NCBI RefSeq assembly: GCF_001418105.1
Contig: NZ_LIQI01000022.1
Location: forward strand, 682,001-746,000
From: Lacinutrix himadriensis
Lineage (GTDB): Bacteria; Bacteroidota; Bacteroidia; Flavobacteriales; Flavobacteriaceae
DNA: 64,000 nucleotides
Direction: 5' to 3'
Under the pieces are notes generated by a model. That model ran no database searches. It was given only the letters and a program-made list of their open reading frames with translations, and was not told where the DNA came from. Shown piece after piece: positions 27,484 through 36,936 of the stretch. A program made the position numbers and the translations under genes. Positions within the stretch are counted from its first letter, which is position 1; every line of letters starts with the position of its first letter.

Positions 27484-28353
27484 TTATTCAAAATCTATAA
27501 AGTTGGTTGGATTAATTGGGTAGCCATCGCTCCAAAGTTCAAAATGCAAATGTGGTCCAGTGGTTAATTCTCCAGTGTTTCCAGACATAGCAATAACTTC
27601 TCCTGCTTTCACTAAATCTCCTTGTTCTTTGTTTAAAGATGCATTGTGTTTGTATACAGAGATTAGTCCATGACTATGCTCTACAATGATTACAAAACCA
27701 GTCTTGGTGGTCCATTCTGCAAAAATAACAATACCATCTGCTGTTGCTTTTATTGGTGTGTTTTTAGCCACCACAATATCCACAGCGTAATGTTTTTCTT
27801 TTGCGTTGTAGTTTTCTGTAATGGTTCCGTTTACCGGAGGAAATAAAACAAAGCTAGCCTTAGAGGTTGCAGACTCAAAAAGATTGTACTTATCTTCTTT
27901 ATCTACTTTTTGGCGTAGTAAAGAATCTGCTTTAATTGGAGCTAGATCTATTTCACTTACATCTAATTTAGCTGCTTCAATAATAGAGTCTCTATTAAAA
28001 TCTATACTGCTTAATTCACCATGTAATACTTTTTTTATGGAAGTAAAATAACGTTCGTTTACAGCAATTACTTTTACTAAAGAATCTGTTTTATGATTTA
28101 ATATCGTCGCTTTCTTTTTTAAAGCTGTGGAAGAATAACCAGGAATATATTCTTTTAATGGCGTAAAAGCTATTAAAAAAGTGGTTGCAGTTATTAGTAA
28201 TATAGTAGAAATTGCAAGCAAAACAAAAACGTTAAGCCTAGTAAGCTTAAACGATAAACGCTCCTCAAAAGTATCTTCATTAAGTATAACTAACCTATAC
28301 TTATGCAGTAATTTTTTTGCTATTTTCTTTTCTTTTTTCTTTTTTGATTTCAT
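27484..28353 (-). CDS. M23 family metallopeptidase (LytM domain)
   Basis: 289 aa. A cytoplasmic lysine-rich start, one membrane helix near residues 36-60, then a helical stalk and a C-terminal LytM domain. Zinc ligands are visible in HYAVD (near residue 186) and in GPHLHFELW (near 269). It is probably a periplasmic peptidoglycan endopeptidase or a degenerate activator. It starts 116 bp from tatA in divergent orientation and has a TACTTTTG box 18 bp upstream. Confidence 0.88.
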   Translation of the reverse strand: MKSKKKKEKKIAKKLLHKYRLVILNEDTFEERLSFKLTRLNVFVLLAISTILLITATTFLIAFTPLKEYIPGYSSTALKKKATILNHKTDSLVKVIAVNERYFTSIKKVLHGELSSIDFNRDSIIEAAKLDVSEIDLAPIKADSLLRQKVDKEDKYNLFESATSKASFVLFPPVNGTITENYNAKEKHYAVDIVVAKNTPIKATADGIVIFAEWTTKTGFVIIVEHSHGLISVYKHNASLNKEQGDLVKAGEVIAMSGNTGELTTGPHLHFELWSDGYPINPTNFIDFE

Positions 28354-28370
28354 GTTAAAACAAAAGTATA

Positions 28371-28378
28371 TAAAAATT
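28371..28378 (-). promoter_or_regulatory. Candidate -7 box TACTTTTG for the M23 gene
   Basis: Exact TAnnTTTG match on the minus strand in the divergent M23/tatA gap; no clear -33 TTG. Confidence 0.4.
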
Positions 28379-28443
28379 ACAAAGCCTTAGTTTAATAATA
28401 TACTAAAGTTAGCCTTAAAACGATAATATTAAACTTTAATTAT

Positions 28444-28451
28444 TAACTTTG
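28444..28451 (+). promoter_or_regulatory. Candidate -7 box TAACTTTG for tatA
   Basis: Exact TAnnTTTG match, 17 bp before the tatA ATG at 28469; implied leader about 12 nt. No clear -33 TTG. Confidence 0.4.
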
Positions 28452-28468
28452 CTTTAAATTTAAAGATT

Positions 28469-28654
28469 ATGATTCTAAATATGATACCTCTTTTTATAGG
28501 TTGGCCTCAAGTAGTGTTAATTGCTGTTGTTATTTTACTAATTTTTGGTGGTAAAAAAATACCAGAACTGATGCGTGGTCTTGGTAGTGGAATTAAAGAA
28601 TTTAAGGACGCAACCAAAGAAGAAGAAGAGGAAGAAAAAAACAAAAAAGGATAG
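28469..28654 (+). CDS. tatA: Sec-independent translocase protein TatA/E
   Basis: 61 aa. One N-terminal helix (residues 9-25), then FGGKKIPELMRGLGSGIKEFK, the standard TatA hinge and amphipathic helix, and a glutamate/lysine tail. It forms the pore of the twin-arginine translocase. No tatC is in the window. A second ATG at codon 5 is a possible start. A strong terminator follows 33 bp after the stop. Confidence 0.93.
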   Translation: MILNMIPLFIGWPQVVLIAVVILLIFGGKKIPELMRGLGSGIKEFKDATKEEEEEEKNKKG

Positions 28655-28680
28655 TTATTACTTTCTTTTTTATACAAAAC

Positions 28681-28713
28681 AAAAAAACCAACGCAATGCG
28701 TTGGTTTTTTTTT
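28681..28713. terminator. Bidirectional terminator between tatA and the DUF4837 gene
   Basis: Stem CCAACGC/GCGTTGG (28688-28704) with an A-tract on the left and a nine-T tract on the right, between convergent genes. Confidence 0.85.
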
Positions 28714-28733
28714 GTTATACCTTTAAAAGATAT

Positions 28734-29714
28734 CTATTCCATTTTAATAGACTTAACGATCGCTTCTAGCTCAAACATATAATCGCGTTTGGCAACAGAA
28801 GGAGCAAAAGCAAATCCTTCTATAACTACATAGCGTTGGTTTACTTTATCGTCAATCATATAATTTACAAATGGTCCGGACATAAATGCATTTTCCATAT
28901 CCCAAATCCCTTTTGTTTCTATCGTTGGTTTGTTATCTATTATAGTTTCTGAAAGAAATGGAGCATACGCATCTTCGGTTATCATATATGCATCATCTGT
29001 TGGTCCAGGAATGTAAATTTTATTAATAGAATCTCTTATTTTAATAATCTGATTGATCAAGCTATCGTTTTCCTTAATAGCGTTATATGGCAATGTATAT
29101 AACATTAAATTAGTTGTTCCTGTATTAATATCTTTTCTAATCCAGAACACATCATTTTCTTCTTTCGCTATTCTATATGCGGTAGGAAAATTTATAGAGA
29201 ACCCTAATTTGTCTTTGATACTACTGTTTTTATTTAAAGATAAATTTATTCTTCGTTGCTTTTCTTTTAGTTCTTCTCCTTTAAAAGCTGCAACTATTTT
29301 AGCAGCATTATCTTTAATTTGTTTTATAATATCTGCGTTAGTTTTTCCGGTAATTAAAACCACTTTTTGAGGTTTAGCAAACACGTCACTCGCAATTTTA
29401 ACCGCAGCTTCTTCAGATCCTTTTTCAATTTTTAAAACGGTTCTGTTTTTGGTTACAAAGCCAGAAAATACTTGTGGTGGTATTTGTGCCATTGTAAAAA
29501 TAGGCTCGTCTTGTGGTAAACCATAAATTGGTGCAGCAAGCACTTCTCTAATGGATTCACCTACTTTACCTTCCCAAAGTTCGTTACTTACAACTACAGA
29601 AATATTATTAAGTGTTCCTGAAGATGCTGAAACAATTCTTTTGTTTGATTTTTCGTCATCATTACAAGATGTAAACAATAGTACTACCATTGCAATACAA
29701 AGAAAATTACGCAT
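28734..29714 (-). CDS. DUF4837 family lipoprotein
   Basis: 326 aa. Signal peptide with lipobox cysteine at about residue 17 (MVVLLFTSC), then a DUF4837 domain over the rest of the protein (starting at about NNISVVVSNELWEGKVGE). This family is widespread in Bacteroidetes and its function is unknown. The protein is probably attached to the outer membrane. It lies 23 bp after the lytic transglycosylase gene and likely shares its transcript, which hints at a cell-envelope role. Confidence 0.85.
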   Translation of the reverse strand: MRNFLCIAMVVLLFTSCNDDEKSNKRIVSASSGTLNNISVVVSNELWEGKVGESIREVLAAPIYGLPQDEPIFTMAQIPPQVFSGFVTKNRTVLKIEKGSEEAAVKIASDVFAKPQKVVLITGKTNADIIKQIKDNAAKIVAAFKGEELKEKQRRINLSLNKNSSIKDKLGFSINFPTAYRIAKEENDVFWIRKDINTGTTNLMLYTLPYNAIKENDSLINQIIKIRDSINKIYIPGPTDDAYMITEDAYAPFLSETIIDNKPTIETKGIWDMENAFMSGPFVNYMIDDKVNQRYVVIEGFAFAPSVAKRDYMFELEAIVKSIKME

Positions 29715-29737
29715 AATTGTTAGTTTTTATAGAAGTA

Positions 29738-31327
29738 TTAGCCTTTGGATACTATAAGCTTCATTCCTGGTTTTAATTTGTTACCACTAATATCGTTCCA
29801 ATCTCTAATATTCTGAACAGTAATTTCTGGAAATTTCTGGGAAATACTCCAAAGAGAGTCTCCGCTTTTAACGGTATATGTTTTAGCATTAGGAGAAATA
29901 ACAACCTTATCCTTCTTTTTAGAAGTACTTTGTGTTGTTGCTGCTGTGTTTCTTGGATAAATAGTTAAACGTTGCCCAATTTTAAGATTATTGCTTCGTA
30001 AACCGTTCCATTGTTTTAACTGACTAACACGAACACCAAATTTTCTTGCTATTTTCCCGAGGTAATCCCCACTTCTTACGCTGTATCTTGTTTTACTTTC
30101 GGAATTAAATAATTGTGGTAATGGTTTTTCTCGTTTATCCATTTCGGCTTTAGCCGAAGCATAGAAAGCTTCTTCATTATTTACAAAGGCACCAACCACA
30201 TCTCTTGGTAGTCTTAATGTATAATTTTTTCCTTTTACAACCGGAATAATATCTAGTTTATACGAAGGATTTAAAAACTGTAATTTCTCTATCTGTACTC
30301 CTGTTGCCTCACCAACTTGATCTAGCGTAATCATGTGTTTTACATGAACCGTATCTGTTTCTATATATTGAAACTCCGGTTTTACAGGTTTAAAACCATG
30401 TTCTTCAGCAAATTCAAAAATATACATGGTTGCTAAAAATGCAGGAACATAACCTGCTGTTTCACGTGGAAGATTATGACGGATATTCCAATAATTCTCA
30501 TAACCACCAGAACGTCTTATTGCTTTACTTACGTTTCCAGGTCCAGAATTATATGCTGCAAGCGCAAGATCCCAATCTCCAAAAATCTCATAAAGTTTAG
30601 CTAGGTATTTAGAAGCTGCTTCTGTCGATTTTATTGGATCGCTACGTTCATCTACATAAGAACTTACATCTAATCCATATTGTTTTCCTGTTGCAAACAT
30701 AAATTGCCACAAGCCTGTTGCACCAACTCTAGATCGTGCTCTTGGTTTTAATGCCGATTCTACAATGGCTAGATATTTCATTTCTAACGGAATATTGTAA
30801 TTGTCTAATTCGCGCTCAAACATTGGAAAATAATAATGACCAAGCCCCATTAGTTTTTCAAATGATTTTCTTCTGTGCTTTAAAAAAGACTTTATTACAC
30901 TTTCCAACGATGTGTTATATTCTACATTAAAAGGTGTTCTTGCGTTTAGTTCTGCAAGTCTAGATTTTAATAGTTCTGTAGACAGTTCCGGATAATCAAC
31001 ATCTTTATAATCTAAGGTTTCAACAGTTTTATAAATAGTATCAAACAGTGAATTACTATATAATTCTTGAAGCCATTTTTCATCAATTTCGGCAGCGTGA
31101 GCATTGTCTAACAACTCTTTTTCAAGATCTAGCTCCTCTACTACTTTAATTTCCTTTTTATAGAGAGCTTGGCCATCAATTATAGTATCTATAACATAGT
31201 TTTTTCCAGCTTCTAATTGTTTTTCTGTCAGTCGTTGGTTCTCTACAGTAACTTGTAAACTGTCCTGAGCCTGTACGGCTGCAAAACTTAAAAAAGAAAT
31301 AAAGAAAAATAGTTTTTGTAATTGCAT
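29738..31327 (-). CDS. MltD-like lytic transglycosylase with two LysM domains
   Basis: 529 aa. A signal peptide (cleavage near residue 20) leads to an SLT domain. The catalytic glutamate is in the AIVESALKP segment near residue 189, followed by GATGLWQFM and ALAAYNSGPGNV. Two LysM peptidoglycan-binding repeats lie near residues 417-461 (YSVRSGDYLGKIARKFGV) and 482-527 (YTVKSGDSLWSISQKFP). It cleaves glycan strands in the periplasm. A 14/16 match to the parS palindrome lies inside this gene at 30458-30473. Confidence 0.92.
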   Translation of the reverse strand: MQLQKLFFFISFLSFAAVQAQDSLQVTVENQRLTEKQLEAGKNYVIDTIIDGQALYKKEIKVVEELDLEKELLDNAHAAEIDEKWLQELYSNSLFDTIYKTVETLDYKDVDYPELSTELLKSRLAELNARTPFNVEYNTSLESVIKSFLKHRRKSFEKLMGLGHYYFPMFERELDNYNIPLEMKYLAIVESALKPRARSRVGATGLWQFMFATGKQYGLDVSSYVDERSDPIKSTEAASKYLAKLYEIFGDWDLALAAYNSGPGNVSKAIRRSGGYENYWNIRHNLPRETAGYVPAFLATMYIFEFAEEHGFKPVKPEFQYIETDTVHVKHMITLDQVGEATGVQIEKLQFLNPSYKLDIIPVVKGKNYTLRLPRDVVGAFVNNEEAFYASAKAEMDKREKPLPQLFNSESKTRYSVRSGDYLGKIARKFGVRVSQLKQWNGLRSNNLKIGQRLTIYPRNTAATTQSTSKKKDKVVISPNAKTYTVKSGDSLWSISQKFPEITVQNIRDWNDISGNKLKPGMKLIVSKG

Positions 31328-31411
31328 AATGATGTGATTAGCGTCTTCTTTAAACGTATAAGATACTAATTTCGTGTTTTATTAAAAAAATCAGGTGGTT
31401 ATTTGCTTAAA

Positions 31412-32599
31412 CTATTCTAAAATAGCAGCAATTCCTGGAAGCGTTTTACCTTCTAAACTTTCTAGCATTGCTCCTCCACCAGTACTTACGTAGCTTACTT
31501 TCTTTTCAAAGCCAAACTGTTTCACCGCAGCAACAGAATCTCCTCCTCCTACTAATGAAAATGCACCATTTTTAGTTGCTTCTGCAATAGAATTCCCTAA
31601 AGCAATAGTTCCGCTAGCAAAATTTTCCATTTCAAAAACACCTAAAGGACCATTCCAAAGTATGGTTTTACATTGTAAAACGACATCATTAAAAATTTCT
31701 TTCGATTTTGGTCCGCAATCTAAACCTTGCCAACCATCAGGTATTTTATTGATATCGCAAACTTGCGTATCTGCATCGTTGCTAAAAGCGTTAGCTGCTA
31801 CCACGTCTACAGGAATATGAATTTGAACCCCTTTTTCTTTTGCTAGTTTTAAAATTTCTAAAGCTAGTGGCATTTTATCGTCTTCACAAATAGAATCACC
31901 TACTTGTCCGCCTTGCGCTTTAACAAATGTAAAACTCATTCCTCCACCAATAATTAAGTGATCTACCTTATCTAAAATATTTTCTATAATGGTAATTTTT
32001 GAAGACACTTTTGCTCCACCTAAAATAGCAAGAACAGGTTTTTCTCCTGTTTCCATCACTTTTTTAATGCTTTCTATTTCTTTTGCTAATAAAAACCCAA
32101 AACATTTTCTTCCTGGAAAAAATTGAGCAATAACGGTTGTTGAAGCATGCGCACGATGTGCTGTACCAAAAGCATCATTTACATAAATGTCTCCTAGTCT
32201 AGAAAGTTTTTCCGCAAAGTCTTTATCTCCTGCAGTTTCTTCTTCATGAAAACGTAAATTTTCTAACAATAAGATTTCGCCAGGTTTTAGGTTTTTAGCT
32301 AAATCTTCAGCTTCACTACCAACACAATCAGAAGCAAACTTTGTTTCTACTCCAATAATTTCTTCAATTTTATTTGCGATATGACGTAAAGAAAATTCGT
32401 CTTGAACCCCTTTTGGTCTTCCCAAATGCGACATTAAAATACAGCTTCCACCATCTTCTAAAACTTTGATAATTGTTGGTTTTGCAGAAAGGATTCTGGT
32501 AGCATCTGTTACCTGAAAGTTTTCATTTAATGGTACATTAAAATCTACTCTTATTAATGCTTTTTTGTCTTTAAAGTTGAAGTCGTTTAGTGTTTTCAT
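31412..32599 (-). CDS. pgk: Phosphoglycerate kinase
   Basis: 395 aa, normal length. N-terminal RVDFNVPLN substrate site near residue 17, SHLGRPKG near 57, the nucleotide-binding GGAKVSSKI near 194, and the C-terminal GGGDSVAAV hinge region near 350. It makes ATP from 1,3-bisphosphoglycerate in glycolysis. It is preceded by an exceptionally long hairpin (32614-32674) that separates it from the upstream gene. Confidence 0.97.
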   Translation of the reverse strand: MKTLNDFNFKDKKALIRVDFNVPLNENFQVTDATRILSAKPTIIKVLEDGGSCILMSHLGRPKGVQDEFSLRHIANKIEEIIGVETKFASDCVGSEAEDLAKNLKPGEILLLENLRFHEEETAGDKDFAEKLSRLGDIYVNDAFGTAHRAHASTTVIAQFFPGRKCFGFLLAKEIESIKKVMETGEKPVLAILGGAKVSSKITIIENILDKVDHLIIGGGMSFTFVKAQGGQVGDSICEDDKMPLALEILKLAKEKGVQIHIPVDVVAANAFSNDADTQVCDINKIPDGWQGLDCGPKSKEIFNDVVLQCKTILWNGPLGVFEMENFASGTIALGNSIAEATKNGAFSLVGGGDSVAAVKQFGFEKKVSYVSTGGGAMLESLEGKTLPGIAAILE

Positions 32600-32613
32600 T
32601 TCTGTTATATATA

Positions 32614-32674
32614 AAAATTGCGCATATTATTTTAAACGCTAAAGGTCTTTAAAATAAATAATATGCGCAATTTT
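32614..32674 (-). terminator. Long hairpin between the 32.7-33.9 kb gene and pgk
   Basis: Perfect 19-bp arms at 32614-32632 and 32656-32674 (outer sequence AAAATTGCGCATATT), with a 23-nt loop that can pair further in a shifted register. On the minus strand the stem is followed by T-rich sequence, so it can act as a terminator of the upstream gene. Its length is well above the other terminators here. Confidence 0.65.
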
Positions 32675-32701
32675 ATTATTACTATAAGTGTTTTGAGTGT
32701 T

Positions 32702-33919
32702 TTACTCTTCATCTTCCATATTACCAACAACAGGTTTTGCTTCTTTTAAAACATCACGACTTACTATAAGATCATTGTTTTCTAAGTTGTTTTCTAGGTA
32801 ACACGTTTCGCTAATATCTGTTTTAAAGGCTGTAAAAAACATATAAAATCGATCTGCTTTAGTGAATACTTTAAAATCTAATTCGTTTTGATTGTTAGCC
32901 AATAAAGTATTGTTTGTATTTGGTATATTTAATGTAACTAAATCAAATCCTAGGGTGTTTTCACTTTTTGGAAGCCTCGTTGTTACATACGCTTCATTAC
33001 TTGTAATCTTACTATTAAAGAAATTAGATTCCGGTCGTAACTCAGAACTCATCGTAATAAATCTATTGTCTTTCTTGCTAAAAATAGAACATTTATCTGT
33101 TTTTAGTTTTGCATCTCCTTCAATTGCAGCCATAGTAATACTAGCATTAATTTCACCAAATGCTGTGGTATTGAAATTATTAAAATGCATATCTAAGGTT
33201 TTCTTATTTAATAACGATAAGCCATGATATGTTCTTATGTATTTAGGAGTAACACCTTCTTGTTCATAGACCACATACAAAACCCAACCAGCAGAACTTC
33301 CTCCTGTAATTACTCCTTCTGTTGCTCTTACATTTGCAACCGTATAATTACCATTTGTAATATTATTTTGCAGTATAGAAGTGACATCTGCGTAACAAAC
33401 ATAAGGCGAATTTGCAGCAAAGAATTTTTTATCATGCCCATCAAAAACCACTTCTCCTTTTATGCTTTTGTATTCTTGATTTGGCGTTTTAAATTTTATA
33501 ACATGAAATGTAGTATCTCTTTCTCCTTTTCCTTTCACGACCATTTTATTGTTCACCACTTTGTATTGCCCTTTTTTAAAACCATACGTTGCACTCCAAT
33601 ATAAAGCCGCAAATTTTACTTTTTTGGTGTTTTGAGGTAATTGCAATGCTGCAGCACTAGAACTAAATGTAGCATTATCCCCATCAACATCTACATATTT
33701 CATTTCTACTCGATCGTTAATCAAGCCAATTTCATTATAGTCTTTTTGGGCGTGTTCACTCAAAATGTTATTACCAATAACAATAGCATCTCCTTGAATA
33801 TAAAATTCTTTTTGCGTGCTTAAGGGACGTTCTTGAATAGATTCTAATGTTTCTAACTTTTGTGCATTTGTAGAAAACACAATAAGTACAGCAAAGCTGT
33901 ATTTAAGTAGGTTTTTCAT
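32702..33919 (-). CDS. Secreted protein of unknown function
   Basis: 405 aa from the ATG at 33919, chosen because it starts a clean signal peptide (MKNLLKYSFAVLIVFSTNAQ) and is preceded by a TATGTTTG box; an ATG 45 bp further upstream has no such support. The mature part is beta-rich, with AALYWSATYG near residue 110 and GWVLYVVYEQEG near 211. This pattern is reminiscent of the N-terminal regions of large flavobacterial surface proteins, but there is no type IX sorting domain at the C-terminus, which ends in an acidic MEDEE. Family not identified with confidence. Confidence 0.75.
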   Translation of the reverse strand: MKNLLKYSFAVLIVFSTNAQKLETLESIQERPLSTQKEFYIQGDAIVIGNNILSEHAQKDYNEIGLINDRVEMKYVDVDGDNATFSSSAAALQLPQNTKKVKFAALYWSATYGFKKGQYKVVNNKMVVKGKGERDTTFHVIKFKTPNQEYKSIKGEVVFDGHDKKFFAANSPYVCYADVTSILQNNITNGNYTVANVRATEGVITGGSSAGWVLYVVYEQEGVTPKYIRTYHGLSLLNKKTLDMHFNNFNTTAFGEINASITMAAIEGDAKLKTDKCSIFSKKDNRFITMSSELRPESNFFNSKITSNEAYVTTRLPKSENTLGFDLVTLNIPNTNNTLLANNQNELDFKVFTKADRFYMFFTAFKTDISETCYLENNLENNDLIVSRDVLKEAKPVVGNMEDEE

Positions 33920-33941
33920 TTTAGGTAGGCATTTGGGATTA

Positions 33942-33949
33942 CAAACATA
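33942..33949 (-). promoter_or_regulatory. Candidate -7 box TATGTTTG
   Basis: Exact TAnnTTTG match 22 bp before the ATG at 33919 on the minus strand. It supports the downstream start codon. Confidence 0.4.
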
Positions 33950-34089
33950 AGACTTAAAAAGCACTTAATCTATGTTTTATGCTTTTAATCGTTGTTTTGA
34001 CACGTTTTCGATAACGTATTACATATAGAATCTTACCATTTTCTTTAAAATTGAAGTTTAGTTTTGCGTTTCTTTTTAAGGATAAAAAC

Positions 34090-34097
34090 TATATTTG
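34090..34097 (+). promoter_or_regulatory. -7 box TATATTTG directly in front of holB
   Basis: Exact TAnnTTTG match ending four bases before the holB ATG at 34102. Transcription would begin at or within a few bases of the start codon, so a leaderless mRNA is likely. A TTTG lies at 34063-34066 with a 23-bp spacer, slightly long for the -33 element. Confidence 0.45.
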
Positions 34098-34101
34098 CCT
34101 T

Positions 34102-35259
34102 ATGCTTTTTAGTGATATTTTAGGACAAGAACATATAAAAAACCATTTAACACAAAGTGTTGATAACGGTAGAATTGCACATGCCCAATTGTTTGTAGGC
34201 CCAGAAGGATCTGGAACATTACCAATGGCAATTGCTTATGCACAATACGTTTTATGTGGTAATACCAATAAGGAAAACACTGGTGGAAATGCCGCTTGTA
34301 ACCTTAAATTTAATAACGTTTCGCATCCGGATCTTCATTTTGCTTTTCCTGTTACCACTAGTGACAAAGTAAAAAGCAAACCGGTTTCTAGTTATTACTT
34401 AGAAGAATGGAGACAATTATTAAAAGAGCAACCTTATGGTAATCTGTTTGATTGGTACAAACTACTTGGTGTAGATAATAAACAAGGGCAAATTGGTGTA
34501 GAAGAGGCACTACAAGTGGTAAAATCTCTTGCACTAAAATCTTATGAAGGTGGTTATAAAATCATGATCATTTGGATGGCAGAAAAAATGAATACTGCTG
34601 CCGCCAACAAGCTTTTAAAACTGATTGAAGAACCGCCAAGCAAGACTATTTTTATTCTTATTGCTGAAGATGAAGAGCAAATAATTAACACCATTAAATC
34701 GCGTTGTCAGATTTTACACTTTCCTCCTTTGGCTGAAAATGATGTAAAAAAAGGGCTGATTGAACAATATAATTTAGAAGATTCTGTAGCTACAAAAATT
34801 GCGCATCAAGCAAACGGGAACTATAACAAAGCTTGTGATTTAGTATACCAAGATAGCGAAGATATACAATTTGAAACTTGGTTTATTTTCTGGATTAGAA
34901 GTGCTTTTAAAGCAAAAGGAAATAAAGCAGCCATTCATGATTTAATTTCTTGGAGTGAAGATATAGCCAAAACAGGAAGAGAAACTCAAAAACAATTTCT
35001 TCAGTTTTGTATTGACTTTTTCAGACAAGCATTACTATTAAATTATAACGCCAATGAACTAGTATATTTTGAGCCAAAAACCGAAAAATTCAAACTAGAA
35101 AACTTCGCACCTTTTATACATGGCAACAATATTTTAGAGATTTCTAATGAGCTACAAGATGCCATTTACCATATTGAGCGTAACGGAAATTCTAAAATTA
35201 TTCTTACCGATTTATCAATCAAACTAACCAGGTTATTGCATAAAAAAAGCCAAGCGTAA
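34102..35259 (+). CDS. holB: DNA polymerase III subunit delta'
   Basis: 385 aa from the ATG at 34102, where the conserved start MLFSDILGQEHIKN begins; an ORF extension of 17 codons upstream is rejected. The AAA+ clamp-loader domain has a degenerate Walker A (VGPEGSGT), as expected for a non-hydrolysing delta' subunit. The sensor region contains MNTAAANKLLKLIEEPPSKTIFIL and SRCQ. It is part of the replicative clamp loader. It converges on the ompH-like gene with a shared terminator. Confidence 0.93.
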   Translation: MLFSDILGQEHIKNHLTQSVDNGRIAHAQLFVGPEGSGTLPMAIAYAQYVLCGNTNKENTGGNAACNLKFNNVSHPDLHFAFPVTTSDKVKSKPVSSYYLEEWRQLLKEQPYGNLFDWYKLLGVDNKQGQIGVEEALQVVKSLALKSYEGGYKIMIIWMAEKMNTAAANKLLKLIEEPPSKTIFILIAEDEEQIINTIKSRCQILHFPPLAENDVKKGLIEQYNLEDSVATKIAHQANGNYNKACDLVYQDSEDIQFETWFIFWIRSAFKAKGNKAAIHDLISWSEDIAKTGRETQKQFLQFCIDFFRQALLLNYNANELVYFEPKTEKFKLENFAPFIHGNNILEISNELQDAIYHIERNGNSKIILTDLSIKLTRLLHKKSQA

Positions 35260-35270
35260 GCTTGACTTTT
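35247..35270. terminator. Terminator between holB and the OmpH-like gene
   Basis: Stem AAGCCAAGC-GTAA-GCTTGACTT (one mismatch) with an A-tract before and T-tract after. It overlaps the last codons of holB and can serve both convergent genes. Confidence 0.6.
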
Positions 35271-35291
35271 AAAACAATAACTAATGTTATC

Positions 35292-35801
35292 TTATTTTGT
35301 GTATGAAGCATTTAATGCTTCAATTACTGCTTTCGTAATATCGTTAGCTTCACTACCATACATTACACTTCCTGCTTCATTTTTTCCTAGAATATAGGTG
35401 TAACCATTATTCTTTCCGTAATCTGCTACAAATTCTTGTACTTTAACAATAGCAGAATCAATTTCTACTTGAAATTCTTGTTGCATGGTTTGTTGTTGCA
35501 TTTGCACTTGTCTTTGTAAACCTTGTTGCTTTTGCATTAACTGTTGGTATTTTTCTTGCTGCTTACTTTGAGACATTTTTGCTGCTGCAAGTTCAAAAGC
35601 TTTTGCTTCTATTTGAAAACCGCTAGCTAAACTATCTGTATTCTTTTTAAAAGCTTCATCTTTAATTTTATATTTTGCTTCAATGTCTTTTTTACCTTGA
35701 TATTCATTTATCAATTCTCCATTATCTATAAAAGCAATTTTTTGTTGCTCACAAGAAGTAAAAACTAAAACGGTTACAAGTGCTAAAATTATTTTTTTCA
35801 T
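35292..35801 (-). CDS. OmpH/Skp family periplasmic chaperone-like lipoprotein
   Basis: 169 aa. Signal peptide with a cysteine at residue 17 (FTSC), then KIAFIDNGELINEYQGKKDIEAK, the usual OmpH start, a glutamine-rich coiled coil (about residues 75-115) and a C-terminal GYTYILGKNEAGSVMYGSE segment. OmpH proteins hold unfolded outer-membrane proteins in the periplasm. The possible lipid anchor is unusual for Skp but common in this phylum. Confidence 0.85.
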   Translation of the reverse strand: MKKIILALVTVLVFTSCEQQKIAFIDNGELINEYQGKKDIEAKYKIKDEAFKKNTDSLASGFQIEAKAFELAAAKMSQSKQQEKYQQLMQKQQGLQRQVQMQQQTMQQEFQVEIDSAIVKVQEFVADYGKNNGYTYILGKNEAGSVMYGSEANDITKAVIEALNASYTK

Positions 35802-35827
35802 TTTTCGATATTTATTTTAAATCTGCG

Positions 35828-35835
35828 CAAATGTA
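35828..35835 (-). promoter_or_regulatory. Candidate -7 box TACATTTG for the OmpH-like gene
   Basis: Exact TAnnTTTG match on the minus strand 26 bp before the ATG at 35801. Confidence 0.4.
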
Positions 35836-36009
35836 AAAAAAGGAAAGGAAATTACTTGTATAAAATATTTTTATACAAACTACAAATGCAATAATAAAAA
35901 CTTATTAAAAACAACTTCAAATAAGACGATTTAAGCGATTTTTGTAAAAATCAGGTGTTTATTATCGTTTTCAAATCCAAAAAACGATTAACGCTGTTTA
36001 AAATAAGAA

Positions 36010-36861
36010 TTAACTGTTTTTAATCACATAAATTAAGGAAGAATACTCTCCAGAACGCTTTCCTTTTAAATTAGAAAGAAATCCGAACCAAAAAGCTTTC
36101 ACCGGATTCATAAATCCAGATTTATATTTTTCAGAAAGTAAGCTTACATAATATGCATCAAATTTCATAGGAAGCGTTTTTACAACCTTCATGTTTTCTT
36201 TAGCAAAAAGTTTAGAAATAGATTCTTGATTAAAATGCCAAAGATGTCTTGGCACATCTAAAGCAGCCCAAAAGTCTTTATAATGGTTTGCATCATAACT
36301 TTTATAATTTGGTACCGCAATAATTAAAGTGCCGTTTACTTTTAATAAGCTTTTAAAAACCAAAACCTGTTCTTCTAAGTTTGGTAAATGTTCTAAAACA
36401 TGCCAAAGCGTAATAACATCAAAACTGTGCTTTTTAAATTCTTGTAATTGCGCTGTAGTATAAACAGTATTATCCGTTTTTCTATTTGCAATATCTCTTG
36501 CTTCTGGATTTGGTTCTATTCCAGAAACCTGCCAATTGTTTTGTTGCGCTACTTGTAAAAAATCTCCTGTACCACAACCAATATCTAAAAGGTTTTTTTC
36601 TGTAGCGGAAAATGAATTAATAAGTTTTAATTTTCGTTTTAAATAAATACTTCTAACCACATGATATACTTTTTCAAGTACATTCCTTTTAGAATCTGTA
36701 TGCGAAATATAGTCTTCGGTTTTATAATATTCAGAAAGTTTATCTTCTTTTGGCTGCGGAGTCGTTTCTAAAAAACCATACGTTTTGTTTTCTATTAATT
36801 CGAATGCTTCACCAGAAACAGAATGATCTTTTACTTTTAAAGGCGTGTTATTTTCTTTCAT
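36010..36861 (-). CDS. Class I SAM-dependent methyltransferase
   Basis: 283 aa from the ATG at 36861; an ATG 21 bp upstream would add seven residues with no family support. The SAM-binding motif LLDIGCGTGDFLQ is near residue 87, with the IEPNPEA acidic loop and WHVLEHLPN typical of UbiG/Methyltransf_23 enzymes. Family members often act on polysaccharide or lipid intermediates, but the substrate is unknown. It is 54 bp downstream of a small lipoprotein gene with the same orientation. Confidence 0.85.
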   Translation of the reverse strand: MKENNTPLKVKDHSVSGEAFELIENKTYGFLETTPQPKEDKLSEYYKTEDYISHTDSKRNVLEKVYHVVRSIYLKRKLKLINSFSATEKNLLDIGCGTGDFLQVAQQNNWQVSGIEPNPEARDIANRKTDNTVYTTAQLQEFKKHSFDVITLWHVLEHLPNLEEQVLVFKSLLKVNGTLIIAVPNYKSYDANHYKDFWAALDVPRHLWHFNQESISKLFAKENMKVVKTLPMKFDAYYVSLLSEKYKSGFMNPVKAFWFGFLSNLKGKRSGEYSSLIYVIKNS

Positions 36862-36936
36862 TTGGAATACATATAGAAACAAGTTCCTATGGAGAAATAA
36901 ATATGTTTGTGTAGATTATTTTAATTTTCAAATATA

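Noticed and set aside
30458-30473. Third parS-like sequence (TGTTTCACGTGGAAGA)
   Set aside because: Two mismatches to the perfect palindrome, and it lies inside the lytic transglycosylase gene; it may be a chance or weak site, so it is not listed as a feature.
35964-35988. Hairpin ATCGTTTT/AAAACGAT after the methyltransferase gene
   Set aside because: No T-tract follows on the minus strand and the stem is weak; not called a terminator.
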